Assembly (NCBI GenBank): GCA_017529865.1
Contig: JAFXNA010000012.1
Span: 39,555-103,554 of the forward strand
DNA: 64,000 bases
Origin: Bacteroidaceae bacterium
Lineage (GTDB): Bacteria > Bacteroidota > Bacteroidia > Bacteroidales > Bacteroidaceae
Direction of reading: 5' to 3'
Part shown: positions 52,084 to 59,766 of the stretch, piece after piece
Layout of the letters: each line of letters opens with the position of its first letter
How positions within the stretch are numbered: the first letter of the stretch is position 1
Position numbers and translations under genes: made by a program
Notes under the pieces: model-generated
What the model was told of the DNA's origin: nothing
Databases searched by the model: none
Seen by the model: only the letters and a program-made list of their open reading frames with translations

Positions 52084-52671
52084 ATGCAGAAAAGAAGCTT
52101 TATCACAGTATTGATGGCCATTATGATGATGGCAGTTACGCCTGCGTTTGCACAAGAGGACAATGGTTTTAAGAAGTTCGACGTTAAGGTAGATTTTACG
52201 GAGAATGGTTTCCAATGGTTTCAGGATGCCGAGCTGCTTGCAGCGGGCGACAAGAAAAAGAGTAATGCCATGACGATTGGCTGGGGTGGAATCGGAACAC
52301 TTTGGGGACGCACAGCCCTGACAGTCTATGTGGCTGAGAAACGATATACCAAGGAGTTTATGGATAAGGCTGAATACTTCACTGTGATGGCGTTTGACGT
52401 AGAGCAGAGCAAGGTGCTGAACTACATGGGAACGAAAAGTGGACGTGATGGTGACAAGGCTAAGGCGCTTGGACTCCATACGGCCTATACTGCTAATGGA
52501 ACACCATATTACACTGAGGCTACGATGGTGATAGAATGCAAGATTATGTATGCCGCGCCCTTCGATCCTCAGTATTTCAAGAGCGATGTGCCCAAGAGGA
52601 TGTATGCTAATTTCCCCGCCGGCATCCATTCCATGTATATCGGTGAGGTTGTTAATGCCTGGAAGAAATGA
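52084..52671 (+). CDS. Exported flavin reductase-like (FMN-binding split barrel) protein
   Basis: 195 residues. A signal peptide ends at AFAQ. The mature domain fits the Bacteroidetes flavin reductase family (LLAAGDKKKSNAMTIGWGGIGTLWG, TVYVAEKRYTKEF, GTKSGRDGDKAKALG). Family members are normally cytoplasmic and bind FMN; this one is predicted to be exported, so its cofactor would have to be loaded outside the cytoplasm. R1 copy E begins 1 bp after the stop. It heads the redox-rich part of the window. Confidence 0.82.
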   Translation: MQKRSFITVLMAIMMMAVTPAFAQEDNGFKKFDVKVDFTENGFQWFQDAELLAAGDKKKSNAMTIGWGGIGTLWGRTALTVYVAEKRYTKEFMDKAEYFTVMAFDVEQSKVLNYMGTKSGRDGDKAKALGLHTAYTANGTPYYTEATMVIECKIMYAAPFDPQYFKSDVPKRMYANFPAGIHSMYIGEVVNAWKK

Positions 52672-52672
52672 C

Positions 52673-52743
52673 GAACGAAGCAAGAGCAGCCTTCGTCGTG
52701 AGCTCAGGCCAAACGGAGCCAAGCTTGCTTGATCTTTGCCTTG
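52673..52743 (+). repeat. R1 element copy E (partial)
   Basis: CGAAGCAAGAGCAGCCTTCG, the GTGAGCTCAGGCC block and CCAAGCTTGCTTGATC. The terminal GCATTTT arm is missing. It begins directly after the stop codon of the flavin reductase-like gene. Confidence 0.75.
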
Positions 52744-52773
52744 TAAGGAGGAATTCGATGTAAATCAAATAAA

Positions 52774-53289
52774 ATGATGGAGAATATAGCGTTCCGTCAA
52801 ATGAGACGCAAGCGTCAGCAGCTTGCAGAGGTAGAAAGTATTGCTATTTTGCAGAAGGCCACGTCAGGTACTTTGGCATTGCTTGGCGACGATGACTATC
52901 CGTATGCCGTTCCCATTAGCTATGTCTATCACGAAGGGAAACTATACTTCCATAGTGCTTTGGAGGGCCATAAGATCGATGCCATCCGTAAGTGTGACAA
53001 GGCGTCTTTCTGTGTCATCGAACAAGATAATGTTCAGCCGGAGAACTATACAACTTTCTTCCGTAGCGTGATAGCTTTCGGCAGAATTCATATCATTGAG
53101 GACGCGCAGGAGAAGTTGGAAATTGCCATAATGCTGGGCAATCGTTATAATCCAAATCAAGATGAAGCTCTCCAGAAAGAGCTCGAAAGCGGATTATCCC
53201 GTATGTTGGCAATCCGTTTTGATATCGAGCATCTGACAGGTAAAGAAGCGATAGAACTGATGAGGAAGCGAGAGCAGCCTTCGTCGTGA
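52774..53289 (+). CDS. Pyridoxamine 5'-phosphate oxidase family protein (NimA-like)
   Basis: 171 residues, cytoplasmic. The FMN-binding split barrel shows ATSGTLALLGDDDYPYAVPISYVYHEG, typical of the Nim/PNPOx-like group when read as consecutive family positions, and YFHSALEGHK. Nim proteins reduce nitroimidazoles in Bacteroides, but many homologues do not. The last residues (REQPSS) and the stop codon come from R1 copy F, so the natural C-terminus has been altered. It follows the exported flavin reductase-like gene on the same strand. Confidence 0.85.
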   Translation: MMENIAFRQMRRKRQQLAEVESIAILQKATSGTLALLGDDDYPYAVPISYVYHEGKLYFHSALEGHKIDAIRKCDKASFCVIEQDNVQPENYTTFFRSVIAFGRIHIIEDAQEKLEIAIMLGNRYNPNQDEALQKELESGLSRMLAIRFDIEHLTGKEAIELMRKREQPSS

Positions 53290-53304
53290 GCTCAGGCCGA
53301 ACGG
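53264..53304 (+). repeat. R1 element copy F (partial, supplies a stop codon)
   Basis: GGAAGCGAGAGCAGCCTTCG then TCGTGAGCTCAGGCCGAACG. It overlaps the 3' end of the NimA-like gene and provides the TGA at 53287-53289. Confidence 0.75.
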
Positions 53305-53327
53305 TGATGGAGATAAGATGACACTGA

Positions 53328-53831
53328 CTACACAGGTTGTTTTAGTTTCTGATAGGCTAGCCGCTCATCTCCAGACAGCAGATAGATGATGCCGCAATAG
53401 GTGAAGCCGTGCTTCATGATATTGTGCTGCATAATCTTGTTATCACGATGGGTATCGATACGGATATTCGTTTCGTGGGCGAAACAGAAGTCCATGATAC
53501 TGCTGAATATACCGCTAACTTGTGGAAAGCTGGCAATCCGGTGGATGACATGATACGGTTTAGTGTCGTCCAGCCATTTACCCTCGTAGATTTTGTTGTA
53601 AGTAGGTTCTGGGGAGGGCAGGAATGCAAAATATGCCACTACTTCAGCATTCTCTTCAATGACAAAGCCACCATGCTTTTCTATGTCAGCCATAATCACT
53701 GCCTCTGATGGGTAGCCTTCTCCCCATTGGTGCATATTGCCCGACTGTCGCATAATACCCTTTGCGGCATCCATCACCTGCATGATTGCAGCCATGTCCG
53801 TCGGTATTGCTTCTCTGATAATCATATCCAT
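53328..53831 (-). CDS. GNAT family N-acetyltransferase
   Basis: 167 residues. The start (MIIREAIPTDMAAIMQVMDAAKG) and FVIEENAEVVAYFAFLPSPEP fit the GNAT fold; the acetyl-CoA loop is not sharply conserved. The C-terminal segment (NIMKHGFTYCGIIYLLSGDERLAYQ) is typical of the short Bacteroidetes group. Substrate unknown. It lies 16 bp after the DUF418 gene, probably at the end of the same leftward transcript. Confidence 0.85.
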   Translation of the reverse strand: MDMIIREAIPTDMAAIMQVMDAAKGIMRQSGNMHQWGEGYPSEAVIMADIEKHGGFVIEENAEVVAYFAFLPSPEPTYNKIYEGKWLDDTKPYHVIHRIASFPQVSGIFSSIMDFCFAHETNIRIDTHRDNKIMQHNIMKHGFTYCGIIYLLSGDERLAYQKLKQPV

Positions 53832-53847
53832 TTCTGTATAAAGCCTT

Positions 53848-54969
53848 TCATCTATTAATCCATGTCATTTTTCGCCATAAGCTCTCCATTGGTCCTCGCT
53901 GGTGGTTACTGAACCAATAACGGCAGAATAGGTATTGGCATATGACCATACCTAACCCAATGAGGACAGCGTATGTGATGCCGACATGACGATAGCAGGC
54001 CAGTCCATAGCCGTAGAAAATGAAGCAGCCAATGATGGACTGGAGTAGGTAGTTGGTGAGACTCATACGACCAAAGAAACACAGGTGATGCAATACATTA
54101 CGCACACTCTTACAGGCATACCATGCTGAAACCACGGCTGCGACGATCATCAATAAAATGAAAAGGTTGTAAATGGGAGTGAGCCAAGGTTTCAGTATGC
54201 CAAAGTCCACAAAACTAAATGCGATGACGATGATGACCGACAACGCAAGGATGCAGTGCCATGTCTGTAAGTTGCGCCCCTCATTGTAGAAGAGACGTTG
54301 TCTGCCTAACTGCATACCAAGGATAAAAAGGCATAGTAGTTGTGTCAGTCGCCCACTAAAAACGTTGTAGCGTAAGTTCAGTTCGAATCCATATCTCAGG
54401 TTGTTCACGGCATTCTCCCAGAATGTACCGTGCTCATGAAAGGCGATGGTCTGATTGTAAATGTCAAAGAGCCTGGTATGATCGAGGGGGGTATCCGTCA
54501 GCAGGCAGAACAGCTCAATAGGCTGGATGGCCAGCAAACCAATAATGCACCACACTATGCCAGACGGCAGATAACTGACAGGTATGAGCAGTAAGCCGTA
54601 GGCGGCATAGAGCATCAGAATGTCGCCGTCGTAGAAAGCGACATTAACTAGACCGAACATGAACAGCAGACACATGCGCCAGGCAAAACGGCCAGAAAAC
54701 GAGCAGCCTTTCTGCTGTTGGTTGTCATTCATGATGAAGAAACTCAGTCCGAAAAGCATGGCGAAGATTCCGTACATCTTGCCACTCAAAAGCCAGGCTA
54801 GCACATTGCCTACCATTTGGTCGCATGGCAGTGTGTAAGTGATTGGTTCCTCTGTGAAGACATCAAAATGCTCCACGGCATGATACAATATGATGCCTGC
54901 TACAGCGATTCCCCGTAAAGCATCTGCCACATCGATTCGGACGTTTTGCTCGCGTCGAGTGTGATACAT
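53848..54969 (-). CDS. DUF418 family membrane protein (YeiB-like)
   Basis: 373 residues with about nine to ten transmembrane helices. The start (RIDVADALRGIAVAGIILYHAVEH) and the C-terminal DUF418 region (FFGRMSLTNYLLQSI, then FSNHQRGPMESLWRK) are typical. The first half is related to acyltransferase-3 membrane proteins; substrate is unknown. It is on the same strand as the flavodoxin and gpx genes, 60 bp after the former. Confidence 0.88.
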   Translation of the reverse strand: MYHTRREQNVRIDVADALRGIAVAGIILYHAVEHFDVFTEEPITYTLPCDQMVGNVLAWLLSGKMYGIFAMLFGLSFFIMNDNQQQKGCSFSGRFAWRMCLLFMFGLVNVAFYDGDILMLYAAYGLLLIPVSYLPSGIVWCIIGLLAIQPIELFCLLTDTPLDHTRLFDIYNQTIAFHEHGTFWENAVNNLRYGFELNLRYNVFSGRLTQLLCLFILGMQLGRQRLFYNEGRNLQTWHCILALSVIIVIAFSFVDFGILKPWLTPIYNLFILLMIVAAVVSAWYACKSVRNVLHHLCFFGRMSLTNYLLQSIIGCFIFYGYGLACYRHVGITYAVLIGLGMVICQYLFCRYWFSNHQRGPMESLWRKMTWINR

Positions 54970-55029
54970 TGTTTCCCTTACCTTAAGAATGTCAATGATA
55001 ACTTACTCTCTCGTCTTTCAACAACCGAA

Positions 55030-55674
55030 TTACGCTAAGATCTTTTCTGCCATTTGTCGGCCAGCATCATAGGCTTTCTGCAAATCCTGCTCCCAATGTT
55101 CGTCTCGCCACTTACGTTTGGCTTCTTCTGAGAATCCTGCAAGTTCGAAACGGTCGTAGTTTTTTACTTGGTATGTGTTGTATGCGACCAAGTGTTTTGG
55201 TTCTCCGAGAGCTGCTGTGATACAGTATTCCATCGAGCCGTAGCCCTGACTGTTGTTCCTTTCAGGCGTTCCGTTCATGGTCTCTATCAGAACTACTGGC
55301 ATACGCTTGGGAGCCGTCATGCTGTAGTCGTTGTATGAGAGCCATGGAAATGCTAGACGTTCAAGGAACGTACGCATCTGACCTGTCACGTCACCAAAGT
55401 AAATGGGTGAGCCCAGTACCAGTCCGTCTGCTTCAGCAATCTCTTCCAGCATAGGAGTCAGTGCATCCTTGAATTTGCATACGTTTGATGCCTTTCCTTT
55501 CATCTTACATGCCATACACGACATGCATCCCTTGTAGTCAAGAGCATAAAGGTGCACCGTTTTTACTTCAATTTCGCTGCTCACTGAACTTGCTCCATCG
55601 GCAAACTTCTGCAGCATCGAGGCCGTATTGCAATTCTTTCTGGGGCCTCCGTCGATAATGAAAATCTTCTTCAT
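55030..55674 (-). CDS. Flavodoxin-fold NAD(P)H-dependent FMN reductase
   Basis: 214 residues, cytoplasmic. The FMN phosphate loop GGPRKNCNT and the GSPIYFGDVTGQMRTFLERLA segment identify the NADPH-dependent FMN reductase/iron-sulfur flavoprotein group. Cysteines in YKGCMSCMACK could bind a metal or cluster. It likely reduces quinones or other small electrophiles. The MBL-fold gene precedes it by 16 bp and gpx lies further upstream, all leftward. Confidence 0.88.
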   Translation of the reverse strand: MKKIFIIDGGPRKNCNTASMLQKFADGASSVSSEIEVKTVHLYALDYKGCMSCMACKMKGKASNVCKFKDALTPMLEEIAEADGLVLGSPIYFGDVTGQMRTFLERLAFPWLSYNDYSMTAPKRMPVVLIETMNGTPERNNSQGYGSMEYCITAALGEPKHLVAYNTYQVKNYDRFELAGFSEEAKRKWRDEHWEQDLQKAYDAGRQMAEKILA

Positions 55675-55690
55675 GAGTCAGAATGTTTCT

Positions 55691-56434
55691 TTACAGCTTC
55701 ATCACGCGTTTCATCTCCAGATTCTCGTAGCCTTCCGGACAATGTGTGGAGAGATATACGGTAGGGTTTTCCTTGATGAACTGGCGCACACGGTCGAGTG
55801 TTTCACGTGCTGCATCCTTATCCTCGAACACAATGCTCAGTTTGTTGGCTTTCAGAGCTGCATCGCAATAGGTCACATCACCGTGGAACATATAATAGAG
55901 ACCGTCGCATTCGACAATGATGATGCTGTTGCCCTTGGTGTGACCCTTCGCTTCGATAAACCAGATGCCAGGGATTACCTGCTGGGCATTGGGGAAGTTC
56001 TTGTACGCCTCGCCATATTGAGCGCGGACGATGTTTTCACCCTCCAACTTCATGGCATCAGCATCCTCAGGACCAATGAATATCTTGGCATTGGGGAAGT
56101 ATTGCAAAGCTGCTGTGTGGTCGGGATGTTTGTGGGTGATGAGAATCTTAGTTACTTGCTCAGGCTTGTAGCCTGCTGCCACAAGGGCGTCCAAATAATC
56201 GGCTATCTTCTCGCCCATGTAGAGCGGGGCACCTAGTTTCTTCTCAGGTGCTTTCATGTCGTTTTGAAAGCCAGTATCAATAAGGATGACCTCGTCGCCC
56301 GTGTCAATCAGGAAATTCTGGAGGCTGCTGCGGTAGATGATTTGTTCGTCTGTGCCTTCTTTTGATTCACCGCCAAAGGCAAACTGCTGGTTCATGAAAC
56401 CGCCGTCGAACATTCGGATTGCTTTAATTGTCAT
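55691..56434 (-). CDS. Metallo-beta-lactamase fold hydrolase
   Basis: 247 residues from ATG 56434; an upstream in-frame start overlaps gpx and is unlikely. The HxHxDH motif is H101-H103-D105-H106 (THKHPDH), with further His/Asp ligands in GHTKGNS and FHGDV. The family ranges from lactonases to glyoxalases. No signal peptide. It lies 40 bp after gpx, suggesting co-expression under oxidative or electrophile stress. Confidence 0.88.
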   Translation of the reverse strand: MTIKAIRMFDGGFMNQQFAFGGESKEGTDEQIIYRSSLQNFLIDTGDEVILIDTGFQNDMKAPEKKLGAPLYMGEKIADYLDALVAAGYKPEQVTKILITHKHPDHTAALQYFPNAKIFIGPEDADAMKLEGENIVRAQYGEAYKNFPNAQQVIPGIWFIEAKGHTKGNSIIIVECDGLYYMFHGDVTYCDAALKANKLSIVFEDKDAARETLDRVRQFIKENPTVYLSTHCPEGYENLEMKRVMKL

Positions 56435-56474
56435 AGTCGTAGGTTTAGTAATAAAGTAATTATAGTAATATGCC

Positions 56475-57083
56475 TTATCGGATTTCTTTGCTGATGTCGG
56501 CCTCGATGTCACTCATCTTGTCGGTCGGCTCATAGCGCTTCAGCACTTTTCCTTCGCGGCTGACGAGGAACTTGGTGAAATTCCACTTGATATCGTTCTT
56601 CTTGTCGAAATCGGCATCGCGCTTGCGAAGCATGTCGTCCATCATCTTACCACGCTGGTCGTTGACGTCAAATCCGCCAAAGCCTTTCTGCGCCTTTAGC
56701 CAGGTGTAGAGCGGATGGGCATTCTCACCATTCACATCAATCTTGTCGAACTGTGGGAACTTGATGTCGTAGTTCGCTGTGCAAAACTGATGAATCTCCT
56801 GAATCGTGCCGGGAGCCTGTGCGCCGAATTGGTTGCAGGGGAAGTCGAGAATCTCCAGCCCTTTACCTTGATACTTCTCGTAAAGAGCCTCTAAATCCTT
56901 ATACTGAGGTGTGAATCCGCAACGTGTAGCTGTATTCACAATCAGCAGCACTTTTCCTTTGTAGTTTGAGAGAGACACGTTCTTACCTGCGTCGTCCTTT
57001 ACTTTGAAATCATAAACATTCTGTGCGTTCATGGTTAGCACACTTGTAACTGCCAATAGGCAGATTGTCATTAGTTTCTTCAT
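56475..57083 (-). CDS. Exported glutathione peroxidase-like protein
   Basis: 202 residues, signal peptide ending MNAQ. The peroxidatic Cys55 sits in NTATRCGFTPQY, followed by LDFPCNQFG and WNFTKFLV, which supply the Gln/Trp/Asn of the active site. There is no selenocysteine. Such proteins generally use thioredoxin-like partners. An exported form is less usual. Its promoter carries two palindromic operators 42 bp apart. Confidence 0.92.
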   Translation of the reverse strand: MKKLMTICLLAVTSVLTMNAQNVYDFKVKDDAGKNVSLSNYKGKVLLIVNTATRCGFTPQYKDLEALYEKYQGKGLEILDFPCNQFGAQAPGTIQEIHQFCTANYDIKFPQFDKIDVNGENAHPLYTWLKAQKGFGGFDVNDQRGKMMDDMLRKRDADFDKKNDIKWNFTKFLVSREGKVLKRYEPTDKMSDIEADISKEIR

Positions 57084-57171
57084 ACTCTGTGATAATTTAT
57101 GGTAATGCTATTTGTCAAACAAATTAGTGAGTTATTAATGCAAAGACGTTGTGCACGTAGCAGTGCAAGTG

Positions 57172-57201
57172 CAAAGATAAGCAGAAATAATTATATCGCA
57201 A
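57172..57201 (-). promoter_or_regulatory. gpx promoter
   Basis: On the minus strand TTG (57201-57199), 19 nt, TATCTTTG (57179-57172). The -33 TTG lies inside the proximal operator palindrome, so a bound regulator would block RNA polymerase. The region 57251-57345 otherwise holds only R4 copy 1. Confidence 0.8.
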
Positions 57202-57248
57202 GCGATTTATGCTAAAGTTTAAGGTTGTTTAACTAAATCGCATGCGAT
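57195..57248 (-). promoter_or_regulatory. Twin palindromic operators upstream of gpx
   Basis: ATCGCAAGCGAT (57195-57206) and ATCGCATGCGAT (57237-57248), spaced 42 bp start to start, i.e. four helical turns. With flanks they form a 17-bp inverted pair (ATATCGCAWGCGATTTA). The pattern suits a dimeric regulator such as a MarR or HxlR type, binding cooperatively. Confidence 0.75.
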
Positions 57249-57254
57249 ATGACT

Positions 57255-57276
57255 TGTCGTAAGCCTGTCGAATCGG
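57255..57276. repeat. R4 element, short copy
   Basis: TGTCGTAAGCCTGTCGAATC followed by GG. It matches both ends of the longer copy at 58712-58757, which has an extra 24-bp middle. Confidence 0.6.
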
Positions 57277-57345
57277 TGGAAAGTGATAGCCATTAGTCGC
57301 TCAATGGACGTTTGGCTGTAATCTTAGGAAGAACTGTCCGATGAA

Positions 57346-58350
57346 TTACTTCAGCTTATTATACACCTCATCCGTTACAGACTCTAACCACTCGTTGGAG
57401 GCTCCTTCCTGCACATCTTTGTGGTAAGTGAGGTGTTGGAACCATGAGTCTTTTGCTGCTCCGTGCCAGTGTTTGACTTCGGCTGGAACAGCAATAACGG
57501 TGCCTGGAGTCATTTCGACTGCCTCCTTGCCCCATTCCTGATACCAGCCGCGACCGGCAACGCAAATTAGCACCTGCACCTGCTTGTGATGCACGTGCCA
57601 GTAGTTGCGGCAGCGAGGTTCGAAGGTGACGTTCATTACACCACCACCAACGTCAGCCAGATAACTCTGCCCCGTGAAATACTTACCGTAGGGATTTGGG
57701 TCGCCCTTAGGCCATTTGCTCTGCAGAGTATAGCCCTCGCTTCCAAGCCAAGCCGTGAGTTCATCCACGAGCTGCTGGCTGTTGCCCATATTCACGGCTC
57801 CCTGCTTGTGAGCTGCCAGCTGCGGGGCAACACCATCGAGGCCGCTCAAGGCTGCCACGGTCACTATTTCACGGTCGGCTGATGTGAGTTGTGTACCAGC
57901 GAAGATGTCGCCGAAGAGGTGCGACTTCAGATAGTAGTCGTCCTGTGGGCAGAAATCGTAGTTGAATGGACGTCCTGAGAGCTGTGTTTGGTTCTTCACC
58001 CCCAGTTCGTAGGTTTTCTTGGCATCGTCCCACTCAGCAGGACGTGTCCAGGGCTTGCCCTCCTGCCAACCTGGCTGTTTGTTTTCCAAGACCTTGCTTA
58101 GCACTCCCAACGCATTCAGTGAGCGCGGAAAACCTGTGTAGGCATAGAGTTGCGAGAATGCCTCCTTCAGTTCGTTGATGGTCACTCCGTTGTCAAGTGC
58201 CATGCGCACGGCAGGCTCCAAACGGTCCATATCACCCTGTGCCATCAGGCAGGCACATGCTGCCAATCCTTTTTGACGCTTTGTCAGTGTCTGACTGTTT
58301 ATCGTTGTCATAGTCAATACAGCTATTAATAAAAATACGATTCTTCTCAT
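57346..58350 (-). CDS. Exported carboxymuconolactone decarboxylase-cupin fusion
   Basis: 334 residues, signal peptide ending INSQ. Two CMD/AhpD-like helical domains (about 20-95 and 130-215; CACLMAQGDMDRL is a degenerate CxxC region, and REIVTVAALSGLDGV marks the second) are followed by a cupin (about 225-320) with the metal motif HVHHKQVQVLI and a later His pair (KHWH). Such fusions are common in Prevotella redox loci; the substrate is unknown. Its start overlaps the preceding amidohydrolase gene by 4 bp, so they are translated together. Confidence 0.88.
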   Translation of the reverse strand: MRRIVFLLIAVLTMTTINSQTLTKRQKGLAACACLMAQGDMDRLEPAVRMALDNGVTINELKEAFSQLYAYTGFPRSLNALGVLSKVLENKQPGWQEGKPWTRPAEWDDAKKTYELGVKNQTQLSGRPFNYDFCPQDDYYLKSHLFGDIFAGTQLTSADREIVTVAALSGLDGVAPQLAAHKQGAVNMGNSQQLVDELTAWLGSEGYTLQSKWPKGDPNPYGKYFTGQSYLADVGGGVMNVTFEPRCRNYWHVHHKQVQVLICVAGRGWYQEWGKEAVEMTPGTVIAVPAEVKHWHGAAKDSWFQHLTYHKDVQEGASNEWLESVTDEVYNKLK

Positions 58351-59756
58351 TTGTTGTACTTGAGTTTTTTGAATATCATGTCCATCGTTTTAGGATCGAG
58401 CGGACGCATGGTGGGCAGTTTCAGGTCTTTCACCATGTGGAGTGTCCCCTGCTTGTACTTCTGGAAATGGTCGGTTTTCAGGTGATGTTGGTAGGCATCC
58501 TCCGAAGCATAGATTTCGAGAATGCGAATCTGCGTGGAGTACTCTTCACTTTGCATTGGGAACAGACATATAACGCCTGGTTCGCGCTCTACACTCTGGC
58601 GATCCACTTCGTTGGCAAATTCCAAGTATTCTTTCAAATGTTGCGGATAGACCTCGATTTCTGCTATCCGGACAATCATTGCGGCTGCATCGGATTTCGT
58701 AGTCGCCGGCATGTCGTGAGCCTGTCTATCCTGAGCCTGCTGAACGGGTCGAATCGGCATTTCTCCAGTCTTACCAAGCAGCCATTGTGCATTCTTCCAC
58801 AATATCATCTCTCGGAACGGTGCCAAGTCGGATTCAGATGTCAGGTAGTCTTTCATGCGCTGTAGACTTGCAGTAAGCACCTGTGGAGCTACATAGGGAT
58901 AGTCGGAGCCGTAGAGCAGATGGTCGGGTGTGGTGATAGTCAGCATCATGCGAATGACCTCAGGTGAGTGAGCACCGGCAAGGTCATAGTAGAGGGTACG
59001 CAGATTTGCTTCCCAGTCAATGTCGCCCACAAGGTTGTAGGCTTGCATCACGGGTGTCAGCGACTTCATACGAGGCACGGCAAGTGGCAGATAGGCTCCG
59101 CAATGAGGAACAACGACTTTCATGTTGGGATAGCGGGCAAGTACATTGCGTGATATCATGTTCGTTACGGCACGTGTAGTCTCAGAGAGATATTCCTGCA
59201 TGGCAAGTGGTGTCTGCATCATCACCTCACGGTTCACAGGTTCAGGCCGATGGGGATGCAGGATGACTACAGCCTTGCGCTCGTTCAAAAAGGCGAAGAG
59301 TCTGTCAAGTTCTGGTGCGCCGAGATACTGGCCTTGTACGTTTGTTGCCAACTTAATACCATCGGCTCCCAACATGTCGAGTGCATACTTTGCCTCGCGG
59401 ATGGCTGCATCCACATCAGGCAGGGGTAGGGCTGCGCAAAACAGATACCTGCCAGGATGCTCCTTCTTGATACGTGCTGCCGTCTCGTTGGTTTTTCTTA
59501 CTACATCTGCATTTGAAGGTTGTGGTGCTGCTAATGTCAATACAGCCGTCTCAATTCCCGTTTCGTCCATCCACTTCATGTGACCCTTCACGTCATATTT
59601 TGGTAAAGGGAATCCCTCGTCCATCAACCTATCCTCCTGCTCCAAGGCAGAAACATACTCAGGTGTGATGATGTGGCTGTGCACATCTATCACGCCTTGA
59701 GCAAATGCTGTTGTTGCTAAAGCCATCGTGATAATAATTATCTTTAATCGCTTCAT
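58347..59756 (-). CDS. Exported amidohydrolase-2 domain fused to an ABM (antibiotic biosynthesis monooxygenase) domain
   Basis: 469 residues from ATG 59756 (a GTG two codons earlier is less likely). Signal peptide ends TAFAQ. The TIM-barrel amidohydrolase (ACMSD-like decarboxylase family) has DVHSH near 26, LHPHRPEP, VPHCGAYLP and GSDYPY, a full metal set. The linker (about residues 335-350) contains an in-frame R4 element, and a ferredoxin-like ABM domain (about 360-455) follows. ABM domains oxidise quinols and similar rings without cofactors. The fusion suggests two steps on one aromatic or quinoid substrate. Confidence 0.85.
   Translation of the reverse strand: MKRLKIIIITMALATTAFAQGVIDVHSHIITPEYVSALEQEDRLMDEGFPLPKYDVKGHMKWMDETGIETAVLTLAAPQPSNADVVRKTNETAARIKKEHPGRYLFCAALPLPDVDAAIREAKYALDMLGADGIKLATNVQGQYLGAPELDRLFAFLNERKAVVILHPHRPEPVNREVMMQTPLAMQEYLSETTRAVTNMISRNVLARYPNMKVVVPHCGAYLPLAVPRMKSLTPVMQAYNLVGDIDWEANLRTLYYDLAGAHSPEVIRMMLTITTPDHLLYGSDYPYVAPQVLTASLQRMKDYLTSESDLAPFREMILWKNAQWLLGKTGEMPIRPVQQAQDRQAHDMPATTKSDAAAMIVRIAEIEVYPQHLKEYLEFANEVDRQSVEREPGVICLFPMQSEEYSTQIRILEIYASEDAYQHHLKTDHFQKYKQGTLHMVKDLKLPTMRPLDPKTMDMIFKKLKYNK
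58712..58757. repeat. R4 element, long copy, in frame in the amidohydrolase-ABM linker
   Basis: TGTCGTGAGCCTGTC at one end and GTCGAATCGG at the other, with CCTGAGCCTGCTGAACGG between. It codes for a Gln/Arg/Asp-rich linker on the minus strand. Confidence 0.7.
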
Positions 59757-59766
59757 AAGCACTGTT

